The translations under genes were made by a program, and so were the position numbers. A stretch of 64,000 nucleotides of DNA, from NCBI RefSeq assembly GCF_029889845.1, contig NZ_JARANV010000016.1, positions 1 to 64,000 of the forward strand. The letters run 5' to 3'. Below, piece by piece: positions 57,220 through 64,000 of this stretch (within the stretch, counting starts at the first letter, position 1; every line of letters starts with the position of its first letter). The notes under the pieces are model-generated. The model made no database searches, had not been told where the DNA came from, and worked only from the letters and a program-made list of their open reading frames with translations. This DNA comes from Halomonas sp. 25-S5 (GTDB lineage: Bacteria; Pseudomonadota; Gammaproteobacteria; Pseudomonadales; Halomonadaceae).

Positions 57220-57921
57220 TCATTTTCCCCGCTTCTGATCACGCCGCGAGGCCAGGCGATCCGCCAGCCGGGTCGGCTCCGGTAGCTTGGTGCGCCCCAG
57301 GCAACGGGTGACCCACTCCAGCGCCGTGGGCAGCGACACCCGATGCCCTGGCGAAACGAAGATCGGCTTTACCTTGACCCGCGAACGCAGCACCGCGCCG
57401 ATCACCTCGTCATCCGGGCCGTCCACCAGCGGCGTCCAGTCGCCCCTCGCTGGCCCCGGCTCGCCGTGGCGGCCACACAGCCGCGACTTGGCCACGCCGA
57501 TGGTGGGCAGGTCGAGCCACAGCCCCAGGTGGCTGGCCACGCCGATGCGCCGCGGATGGGCGATGCCCTGGCCGTCTACCATCACCAACTGCGGTGTCAC
57601 CTCCAGCCGTTCGAAGGCCGCCAGCGCCGCCGGCACCTCGCGAAACGACAGCAGCCCCGGCACATAGGGCATGCGCGTCGGCTCGCGATGCACCACCCGT
57701 TCCACCACCGTGAAATCGCCCTGGGCATCCGGCGGCCAGGCCAGCACCACCACCGCCGCCCGGGTGATCGCACCATTCTGCTCGAAGCCGATATCCACCC
57801 CGGCGAGATGGCGCACCGGGTCCAGGCGGTCGGCACGTTCCACGCGACCGGCCAGGCGCTTCTGCAGCGCGATGGCCTCGCTCGGGGCGAGGTTCCAGTC
57901 GTGCAAGGGGAAAATGGACAT
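57220..57921 (-). CDS. nfi: Endonuclease V (deoxyinosine 3' endonuclease)
   Basis: A 233-residue repair nuclease that nicks DNA near deoxyinosine. Metal-binding acid residues are in HLAGVDIGFEQNG (about residues 40-52) and QLVMVDGQGIAHPRRIGVASHLGL (about 111-134). GVAKSRLCG follows as in the family. AGGGAGCCCCG precedes the ATG. The C-terminus is basic (ASRRDQKRGK). It is divergent from sbcDC, so two DNA-repair units share a 75-base region. Confidence 0.92.
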   Translation of the reverse strand: MSIFPLHDWNLAPSEAIALQKRLAGRVERADRLDPVRHLAGVDIGFEQNGAITRAAVVVLAWPPDAQGDFTVVERVVHREPTRMPYVPGLLSFREVPAALAAFERLEVTPQLVMVDGQGIAHPRRIGVASHLGLWLDLPTIGVAKSRLCGRHGEPGPARGDWTPLVDGPDDEVIGAVLRSRVKVKPIFVSPGHRVSLPTALEWVTRCLGRTKLPEPTRLADRLASRRDQKRGK

Positions 57922-57996
57922 CGGGGCTCCCTGATTCATCGGCGTCGCTCGGGTTAGACTACGGCTTTTGCCGCGTGACGGACCACCGGGGAGCCG

Positions 57997-59280
57997 ATGC
58001 TGAGACTGATCCATACCGCCGACTGGCACCTGGGCCAGAGCTTCCATGGCCAGGAGCGCCACGTCGAGCACCGCGCCTTCCTCGCCTGGCTGCTCGACAC
58101 CCTGATGGCGCGCCGTGCCGACGCCCTGCTGGTGGCCGGCGACATCTTCGACGTGGTCAACCCCTCGCTGGCCGCCCAGGCGCTGCTCTACGACTTCATC
58201 GTCAGTGCCCACGAGCGGCTGCCCAAGCTCGATATCGTGCTGATCGCCGGCAACCACGACAGCGGCAACCGCATCGAGCTGCCCGCCCCACTGATGCGCC
58301 GGCTGCGCACCCACGCCCTGGGCCGGGTTCACCGGCGGGACGACGGCACCCTGGATGCCGAGCACCTGCTGGTGCCGCTCACCGACGAGGACGGCGAGAC
58401 CCGGGCCTGGTGCCTGGCGCTGCCCTTCCTGCGCCCCGCCGAGGTCACCGGCGCGTCGCTGGCAGGCGAGGCGACCGACGAGCAGGCACCCAACGACTAT
58501 GTCACTGGCATCAGCCGCGTTCACACCCAACTGATCGAGGCCGCCCGAGCCCGGCGCGAACCCGGCCAGGCGCTGGTGGCGATGAGCCACGCCCACCTGC
58601 ACGGCGCGGCGGTCTCCGAGGCCAGCGAGCGGCCCATCGTGATCGGCGGCGAGGAGTCGATCTCCGCCGCCCTCTTCCCGCCGGAAATCGCCTACGTGGC
58701 GCTCGGCCACCTGCACCGCGCCCAGCAGGTCGGCGAGGCGCGCATCCGCTACAGCGGCAGCCCCCTGCCGCTGGACTTCAGCGAGGTGGCCTACCCCCAT
58801 CAGGTGGTGGAGGTCACCCTCGACGGCGAGGCGCTGGCCACGGCCGAGACGATCCCCGTGCCGCGACCGGTGGCCATGCTCCGCATCGGCCCCGGGCCGC
58901 TCGACCAGGTGTTGGCCGAGCTCGAGGCCCTGGAGGACGACAGGGAACTGCCAAGAGAGCAGTGGCCCTGGCTGGAGGTGCGCGTCGAGCTCGACGCCCC
59001 GATCCCCGACCTGCGCGCCCGAGTGGAGGCGGCCCTCGAGGGCAAGGCGCTGCGCCTGCTGCGCCTCGAGCGCCGCCTGCCCAAGGTCGAGGGTGAGGCG
59101 GCGTCGGCACGGGTCGACCTGGAGAGCCTCGGCCCGCGCAAGCTCTTCGAGCGTACCTGGGCGGCACACTGGGGCGAGCCACCGGAGGCGGACGTGCTCG
59201 CCGACTTCGACCGGCTCTGCCAGGACGTGCTCGACGCCGACGATGCCGGCGCGGCAGGTGACCAGGAGGAGCGCCCATGA
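57997..59280 (+). CDS. sbcD: Exonuclease subunit SbcD
   Basis: A 427-residue metallophosphoesterase nuclease, the Mre11-like partner of SbcC. Motifs I-V: HTADWHLGQ, GDIFDVVNP, AGNHDSGNR, AMSHAHLHG, and ALGHLHRAQ, all with metal ligands intact. It removes hairpins and protein-blocked ends. The last four bases overlap sbcC. Confidence 0.95.
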   Translation: MLRLIHTADWHLGQSFHGQERHVEHRAFLAWLLDTLMARRADALLVAGDIFDVVNPSLAAQALLYDFIVSAHERLPKLDIVLIAGNHDSGNRIELPAPLMRRLRTHALGRVHRRDDGTLDAEHLLVPLTDEDGETRAWCLALPFLRPAEVTGASLAGEATDEQAPNDYVTGISRVHTQLIEAARARREPGQALVAMSHAHLHGAAVSEASERPIVIGGEESISAALFPPEIAYVALGHLHRAQQVGEARIRYSGSPLPLDFSEVAYPHQVVEVTLDGEALATAETIPVPRPVAMLRIGPGPLDQVLAELEALEDDRELPREQWPWLEVRVELDAPIPDLRARVEAALEGKALRLLRLERRLPKVEGEAASARVDLESLGPRKLFERTWAAHWGEPPEADVLADFDRLCQDVLDADDAGAAGDQEERP

Positions 59281-62200
59281 GGATCCTCGCCCTGCGCCTG
59301 GAGAACCTGGCCTCGCTGCCCGGCCCCCTGACGCTCGACTTCACCGCCGCCCCGCTGCGCGATGCCGGCCTCTTCGCCATCACCGGCCCCACCGGGGCCG
59401 GCAAGAGCACCCTGCTCGACGCCCTGTGCCTGGCGCTCTATGGCGGCACGCCACGGCTGCGCCAGGCGCCGGCCCGCGACAGCCAGATCGACGACACCCC
59501 GGACTCCACCCTGACCACCAGCGACCCGCGCACCCTGCTGCGCCGCGGCACCGCCGCCGGCTACGCCGAGGTCGACTTCCTGGGCCGCGACGGGCGCCGC
59601 TACCGCGCCCGCTGGGCGGTGCGACGCGCCAGGGAGAGGGTCGGGGGCAAGCTGCAGAAGGCCGAACAGTCGCTGCGCGACCTCGACGACGACCGCCTGC
59701 TGACCACCCAGAAGCGCGAATTCGACCGCCTGCTGCCGGAGCGCCTGGGGCTCACCTTCGACCAGTTCACCCGCGCCGTGCTGCTCGCCCAGAGCGAGTT
59801 CGCCGCCTTCCTCCAGGCCGACGACAACGAACGCAGCGACCTGCTCGAGCGCCTCACCGGCACCGCCGAATACTCGGCGATCTCCATGGCCGCCTACCAC
59901 CGCGCCAGCGAAGCCCGCAAGGCCGTGGAGGCCCTGGAAGCCAAGCTCGCCGACGACCGGCCTGCCGAGCACGAGGCCCGCGCCGAGCTGGAGCACGCCG
60001 CCAAAACCACCCAGCAAGCACTCACTGACCTGCAGAGCCAGGCGGAATCGCTCAAGGCGCAGAGCCGCTGGCACGACGACGATGCCCGGCTGCACGAGGC
60101 CTATCATCAGGGCCTGGCCCAGCAGCAGACGGCCGAGGCGGCGTGGCAAGCGCTCGCTGACCTGCGCGCCGACCGCGAGTGGCGCCGGCTGATCGCCCCG
60201 CGACGCCACGCCCTCACCCGCCAGGCCGCCCTGCCCGAGGAGATCGCCGCCCTGGAGGCGAGCCACGCAGAGACGAAGCGAGGGCTGAGCGACGCCGAGC
60301 GCACGCAGGAACAGGCCTGCCAGGCCAGCGAGACCACCGAACGCGCCCTGACAGAGGCCGGCGAGGCGCGGCGAGAGGCCGAGCCCGCCCTGCGCGAAGC
60401 CCGCGACGAGGCCCAGCGGCTGGCTACCCGGGAGAAGCAGCTCGCCGACCTGGAGGCGACCCGCACCCGACAGCAGACCCAGGCCGATACGCTTGCGCGC
60501 GAGCACCGCAAGGCCGAGGAGGCCCAGCAGGCCCGACAGCGGCAACGCGACGACTGGCAGGCGACCCTGACGCGGTTAGTGGGCACTCACTCTCACCTGG
60601 ATGACGCCCGCCAGGCCGCCCAGCGGAACCACGACCAGGCCGCCCAGCGCCACCTGGCCCTGGGCGAGCTGGCCAGCCGCTGGCAGGAGCTCGGCCGCGC
60701 GGAGCAGACCCTGGCCCAGCTAGTCCGCCGGCTCGGCGACGACGAGACCCGAAGGAACAAGCTCCTGACCGAGGGCCAGAGCGCTCGCCAGGCCTTGGAC
60801 CAAACCCAAGCGCACCTCGACAGCGTCGGCGCGCTGATCGATCGCAGCCGCGCCGTGCGCAGCGAGAGCGTGGTCCAGCTGCGCGAGGCCCTGCAGGAAG
60901 GCGAGCCGTGCCCCGTGTGCGGCGGCCTCGATCACCCCTGGCGCCAGCACCCGCCGGCAACGCCGGAGGCCGCCCAGATCAAAGCCCAGGAAACGGAGGA
61001 GACACGCCAGCTCGGCGAGGCCCGCGAGGCGCGCGATGCGGCCCAGCGGCAGCGCGACGAGCTGCTGGGCGAGTACCACGCCGTGGAGGCCGCGCTCCGC
61101 CGGCACCGTCAGGATCGCGAAGGGGCCGAGCGGCAACGGGACGCCGCCCGCCAGGCCCTGGAGACGCACCCCCTGCAGCAGGAACTCGCCGTCATCGAGG
61201 CGAGTGAGCGCGACGCCTGGCTGCAGGCCCAGCGCAAGGCGAGCGAGACCCTCCGCCGAAAGGCGCGTCAGCAGCTGGACGAGCTGGCCCGAGCCGAGGC
61301 CGAGTTGGCCCCGCTGGCGCAAGCCCTGCAGGAGGGCCGGGTGGCGTTGGCGCGCCTGGAGGCCGAGAAGGCAGGTGTCGACAAGCAGCTGGCCGAACTG
61401 GACGAGCAGCTGCCGCCGCTACGGAAACAACGCGACGAGCTCGCCCGCGCCCTCGCCGCCCGGCTCGGCGAGTACGCCTCGCCGGACGCCTGGCAGCAAC
61501 AGCTCGACGCCCATCAGGATCAGGCCCGCCAGGCACGCGACAATACCCAGGCACGCTGGCACGCCGCCCAACAGGAGCAGCAGCGCCTCGCCCAGCGGGC
61601 CGAGCACGAGGCCGACCGTCTCGAACGACTGCGCCAGGAGCTGGGAACCCTCACCCGCGAGCTTGCCGACTGGCGAGCAGCGCACCCCGCGCTCACCGAT
61701 GCCACCCTCTCGCGACTGCTCGCACAGACCGAGGAGGACGCCCGCGACGAGGAGCGGCGCATCGCGGCGACCGACCAGACCCACCAGCGCGCCGCCGCCA
61801 CCCTGGCCGAACGGCGCGACGCCCTGCTGCGCCACCGCCGCGACCAGAGCTTGATCGAGAGCATCCACGACGAGGCGCTGATCAGCGACGCCGTGGCCGA
61901 GGAACTACGCCGCCGCCGGGAGGCCCTGGAGGAGGCCCGGGCCGAGCTGGCGCCCCGCCTGGAGGAGGCCCAGCGAGCCCGCGACAGCGCGGCCTTCGCG
62001 CTGAGCGACGACAACCGCAAGCGCGAACGCCGCCAGGCCGGCCAGGCCGAGCTGGAGGCCGCCCAGGCCGAGTTCCGCCGCTGGGGCCAGATCAGCGAGT
62101 TGATCGGCTCCGCCGACGGCAAGGCGTTCCGGCGCATCGCCCAGGCCTACAACCTGGAGCAGCTGCTGGAGCACGCCAACGCCCACCTGGCCGGCCTCAG

Positions 62201-62579
62201 TCGACGCTACCGGCTGGTGCGCGGCGGCAGCCCCCTGGGCCTGCTGGTGGAGGACTTCGATATGGGCGACGAGCGCCGCTCGGTGCACTCCCTTTCCGGC
62301 GGAGAAACCTTCCTGGTCTCCCTCGCCCTGGCCTTGGGGCTCGCCTCCATGGCCTCGGGAGAACTCACCATCGAGTCGCTATTCATCGACGAAGGCTTCG
62401 GCAGCCTCGACCCGCAATCCCTGGCGCTCGCCATGGAGGCCCTGGACGGCCTGCAGGCGCTGGGCCGCCGCGTAGGCGTGATCTCCCACGTGCAAGAGAT
62501 GCACGAGCGCATTCCGGTGCAGATCCAGGTGGAGCCGCTGGGCAACGGAACGAGTCGGGCGAGGTTGGTCAGCGTTTGA
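59277..62579 (+). CDS. sbcC: Exonuclease subunit SbcC
   Basis: A 1100-residue SMC-like ATPase. Walker A GPTGAGKST at residues 37-45; two long coiled coils rich in Gln, Arg and Glu; the zinc hook CPVC (C545, C548) in the middle; signature SLSGGETFLVSLALALGL and Walker B LFIDEGFGSLD near the C-terminus. It clamps DNA and powers SbcD. It is translationally coupled to sbcD. Confidence 0.95.
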   Translation: MRILALRLENLASLPGPLTLDFTAAPLRDAGLFAITGPTGAGKSTLLDALCLALYGGTPRLRQAPARDSQIDDTPDSTLTTSDPRTLLRRGTAAGYAEVDFLGRDGRRYRARWAVRRARERVGGKLQKAEQSLRDLDDDRLLTTQKREFDRLLPERLGLTFDQFTRAVLLAQSEFAAFLQADDNERSDLLERLTGTAEYSAISMAAYHRASEARKAVEALEAKLADDRPAEHEARAELEHAAKTTQQALTDLQSQAESLKAQSRWHDDDARLHEAYHQGLAQQQTAEAAWQALADLRADREWRRLIAPRRHALTRQAALPEEIAALEASHAETKRGLSDAERTQEQACQASETTERALTEAGEARREAEPALREARDEAQRLATREKQLADLEATRTRQQTQADTLAREHRKAEEAQQARQRQRDDWQATLTRLVGTHSHLDDARQAAQRNHDQAAQRHLALGELASRWQELGRAEQTLAQLVRRLGDDETRRNKLLTEGQSARQALDQTQAHLDSVGALIDRSRAVRSESVVQLREALQEGEPCPVCGGLDHPWRQHPPATPEAAQIKAQETEETRQLGEAREARDAAQRQRDELLGEYHAVEAALRRHRQDREGAERQRDAARQALETHPLQQELAVIEASERDAWLQAQRKASETLRRKARQQLDELARAEAELAPLAQALQEGRVALARLEAEKAGVDKQLAELDEQLPPLRKQRDELARALAARLGEYASPDAWQQQLDAHQDQARQARDNTQARWHAAQQEQQRLAQRAEHEADRLERLRQELGTLTRELADWRAAHPALTDATLSRLLAQTEEDARDEERRIAATDQTHQRAAATLAERRDALLRHRRDQSLIESIHDEALISDAVAEELRRRREALEEARAELAPRLEEAQRARDSAAFALSDDNRKRERRQAGQAELEAAQAEFRRWGQISELIGSADGKAFRRIAQAYNLEQLLEHANAHLAGLSRRYRLVRGGSPLGLLVEDFDMGDERRSVHSLSGGETFLVSLALALGLASMASGELTIESLFIDEGFGSLDPQSLALAMEALDGLQALGRRVGVISHVQEMHERIPVQIQVEPLGNGTSRARLVSV

Positions 62580-62614
62580 AGACTCGAGCCGTTCGCGCCC
62601 CCACCATCATCGCC

Positions 62615-62862
62615 TTACCGCGAACGCCGGAACGCCTTGCCGTCGGCGGCCTGCTCAGCGCTGATCAGGCCACCGAAGTTGACCATGCGGGTCTTCACGT
62701 AGCCGGGGTGGATTTGGGCCACGGCGATGCCGCGGGGCTCGAGATCCACCGCCAGCGACTTGCCGAAGACGTTGAGGACCGCCTGGAGGCGGCTTGGTAG
62801 TGGCGAGCCAGGGCCAGGCCAACGCCGCGCTTGGCGCCGGTGATCAGTACGGTGGAAGTCAT
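62615..62862 (-). pseudogene. Short-chain dehydrogenase remnant
   Basis: An SDR gene with its middle deleted. The N-terminus MTSTVLITGAKRGVGLALARHY, with the cofactor turn TGxxxGVG, is joined to the end of the family in another frame (NVFGKSLAVDLEPRGIAVAQ, then IHPGYVKTRMVNFGGLISAEQAADGKAF), which stops at 62615-62617. About 130 residues, including the catalytic Ser and Tyr, are missing. The join lies near 62795 where ALARHY passes into the segment after the YxxxK site. The gene cannot make an active enzyme. Confidence 0.8.
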
Positions 62863-62946
62863 CTCAACTCCAGGGTGGGAAAATGGTGACACCCGACAAG
62901 GTGGGGCCGGGGGACGCAGTTCAACCCGGCGCCAAAAGCTGCAAGG

Positions 62947-64000
62947 TCAGGCCCCCAGCGGCGCCAGCGCCATCACCTCGTCTCGCAGCGCCTGCTTCTG
63001 TTCCTCGAGGGCGCTGCGCCAGGCAGCGCACTCCTGCTTCCGCCTGGGGGCGTTGCGAGAACTTGCGCTGAAGGCATCGATCCAGGCCTGTCGGGTACAC
63101 AGGTCCTGAACGTCGCCGAGCAGGCTCTGGCGGCGCTTCAATCCCGACAGGAAGGCGCGGTGGCGTTTCGGGTCCAGCTCGGCCAGATAGCGGATGCGCT
63201 TCATGCTCTTGCGCAGCTCGTGGAAGGCGGCGTCAGCGGAGTCGCAGGAGAGTGCCGCCAAGTCGCCATCATGGCGGGCGATGCGCTCGGCCAGTACCGC
63301 CTCGATGCGCTTCGACGAGAGCTTGCGCAGGGCCTTACGAAAGTCCCCGGAGGCGATGAAGCCCTGCCAGGCCTGCATCTCCTCGGCATAGTCGGAGGCG
63401 CTTAACTGCTGGCACAGCGCCTCATGCTGCCCGCGGTGGCAGGCCTGCAGCCAGCGCTGCAGGGCCTGGTGGGAGCGCGGTGAAAGCGGCGGCGGGGTCT
63501 CGGCCAGACTCTCCAGGAACACGTCCAGGTCGCGCAGCTCGCTGGTGGCCTGGGCGCGTCGCTTGAGCCGTTTCAGCCTCTTCTTGAGGCCAGACACCTT
63601 GGTGGTGGCCAGCACGGATTCACCGATCGCCCGGCTGCGGCGAAGATTGACGCGGTACTGGTGCAAGAACTCGGGATCGACGCCGGCCGTCACCCCGGGC
63701 TCCAGGGCCCTGACCATCAGATACTGGTGCTCCAGCAGGCCGCGAATGCGCCTGGCCAGGCCGGCCTTGTTCAGGTCAGGTGGTGCAGGTGTGTTGCGTT
63801 TGAAGAGTGCATGGCTGGCCTCCTCCGGGGTCAGGCTCGCCGCCAGCTCGGCACAGTGCTGCTCCAATGCCGGCCAGGGCGTATCCGGCAGGGTGACATG
63901 CAGCAGACTGCCGGTGGGCAGCGCTTGTGGGGCCTCCCCGCAGAGCCAGTGGGCCAGCTCGAGCAGGGCCGGATTATGGCCGATCACCAGCACCCTGTCG
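62947..64000 (-). CDS. SixA-CHAD fusion protein (5' end off the window)
   Basis: The last 350 or so residues of a larger protein. The visible start DRVLVIGHNPALLELAHWLCG is the C-terminal half of a SixA-like phosphohistidine phosphatase, with the second catalytic histidine in GHNP. A CHAD domain follows at about residues 120-345 of the visible part (FLHQYRVNLRRSRAIGESVL and FHELRKSMKRIRYLAEL), with its conserved H and R/K residues that bind polyphosphate. The gene continues leftward from beyond 64000, so its start and N-terminal catalytic RHG motif are not seen. Function of the fusion is unknown; a role in polyphosphate-linked phosphate signalling is inferred. Confidence 0.85.
   Translation of the reverse strand, partial: DRVLVIGHNPALLELAHWLCGEAPQALPTGSLLHVTLPDTPWPALEQHCAELAASLTPEEASHALFKRNTPAPPDLNKAGLARRIRGLLEHQYLMVRALEPGVTAGVDPEFLHQYRVNLRRSRAIGESVLATTKVSGLKKRLKRLKRRAQATSELRDLDVFLESLAETPPPLSPRSHQALQRWLQACHRGQHEALCQQLSASDYAEEMQAWQGFIASGDFRKALRKLSSKRIEAVLAERIARHDGDLAALSCDSADAAFHELRKSMKRIRYLAELDPKRHRAFLSGLKRRQSLLGDVQDLCTRQAWIDAFSASSRNAPRRKQECAAWRSALEEQKQALRDEVMALAPLGA

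Noticed and set aside
57922-59169. Long minus-strand extension upstream of endonuclease V
   Set aside because: It is antisense to sbcD, whose motifs are intact, and endonuclease V starts at MSIFPLHDW with a good ribosome-binding site.
58800-60545. Long minus-strand frame of 581 codons under sbcD/sbcC
   Set aside because: Shadow of GC-rich coding on the plus strand; repetitive Gly/Leu/Gln composition and no domain.

Overview
The window is high-GC gammaproteobacterial chromosome. Family assignments, codon use, a TPP riboswitch on thiC, DeoR/FNR/MerR-type signals and REP-like repeats all suit a halomonad (Halomonas or a close relative). This identification is inferred from gene content; there is no rRNA gene in the window to confirm it. 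The first 1.7 kb is visibly more AT-rich than the rest and looks like a piece of an integron cassette array.

Layout. 1-1.4 kb: cassette array read leftward, with one clear attC site, one probable attC and one lone site half. Cassettes carry a RelE/ParE-like toxin tail, a frameshifted HEPN-domain gene and a small exported protein; no integron integrase is visible. 1.9-7.1 kb: ADP-ribosylglycohydrolase, MOSC protein, a zinc alcohol dehydrogenase behind a consensus FNR/Anr box, an EamA transporter and a Mut7-C protein. 7.1-12.2 kb: ribose operon rbsDACBR with a perfect LacI-type operator. A second copy of the mut7-C 3' end lies on its far side. 12.5-20.2 kb: peroxiredoxin, then a leftward acyl-CoA block (dehydrogenase, CoA ligase, hydroxyacyl-CoA dehydrogenase, enoyl-CoA hydratase) resembling fatty-acid or methylmercaptopropionate catabolism, and an MFS transporter. 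20.3-31.2 kb: methyltransferase, VOC protein, small membrane protein, LpxL-type acyltransferase, riboswitch-controlled thiC, two tandem outer-membrane barrels, ackA-pta, and a class V aminotransferase.

31.2-38.9 kb: a CBS-BON protein with a second FNR-like site, then divergent deoR and a tightly overlapping nucleoside operon nupC-deoC-deoA-deoB-deoD-cdd with a DeoR-type operator. 38.9-40.7 kb: exported isochorismatase-fold hydrolase and a divergent AraC regulator. 40.9-47.1 kb: a metal-resistance island with a P1B-type ATPase, a CcdA-like protein, a MerR-HMA fusion regulator, and merA-merF divergent from merR. Three promoters here share the MerR-type long spacer with a CCGTA...TACGG dyad. 47.2-52.9 kb: an uncharacterised membrane protein behind an MscS channel, then a divergent amidoligase-glutaminase pair. 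53-57.9 kb: OsmC, pirin, WrbA, a small exported protein, aldo/keto reductase, DUF1415 and endonuclease V. 58-64 kb: sbcD-sbcC, a short-chain dehydrogenase pseudogene, and a SixA-CHAD fusion that runs off the right edge.

The least ordinary items are the MerR-HMA fusion, which has a strong internal ribosome-binding site and start; the amidoligase plus class I glutaminase pair; the integrase-less cassette array; and the rbs operon set between two copies of one gene end.
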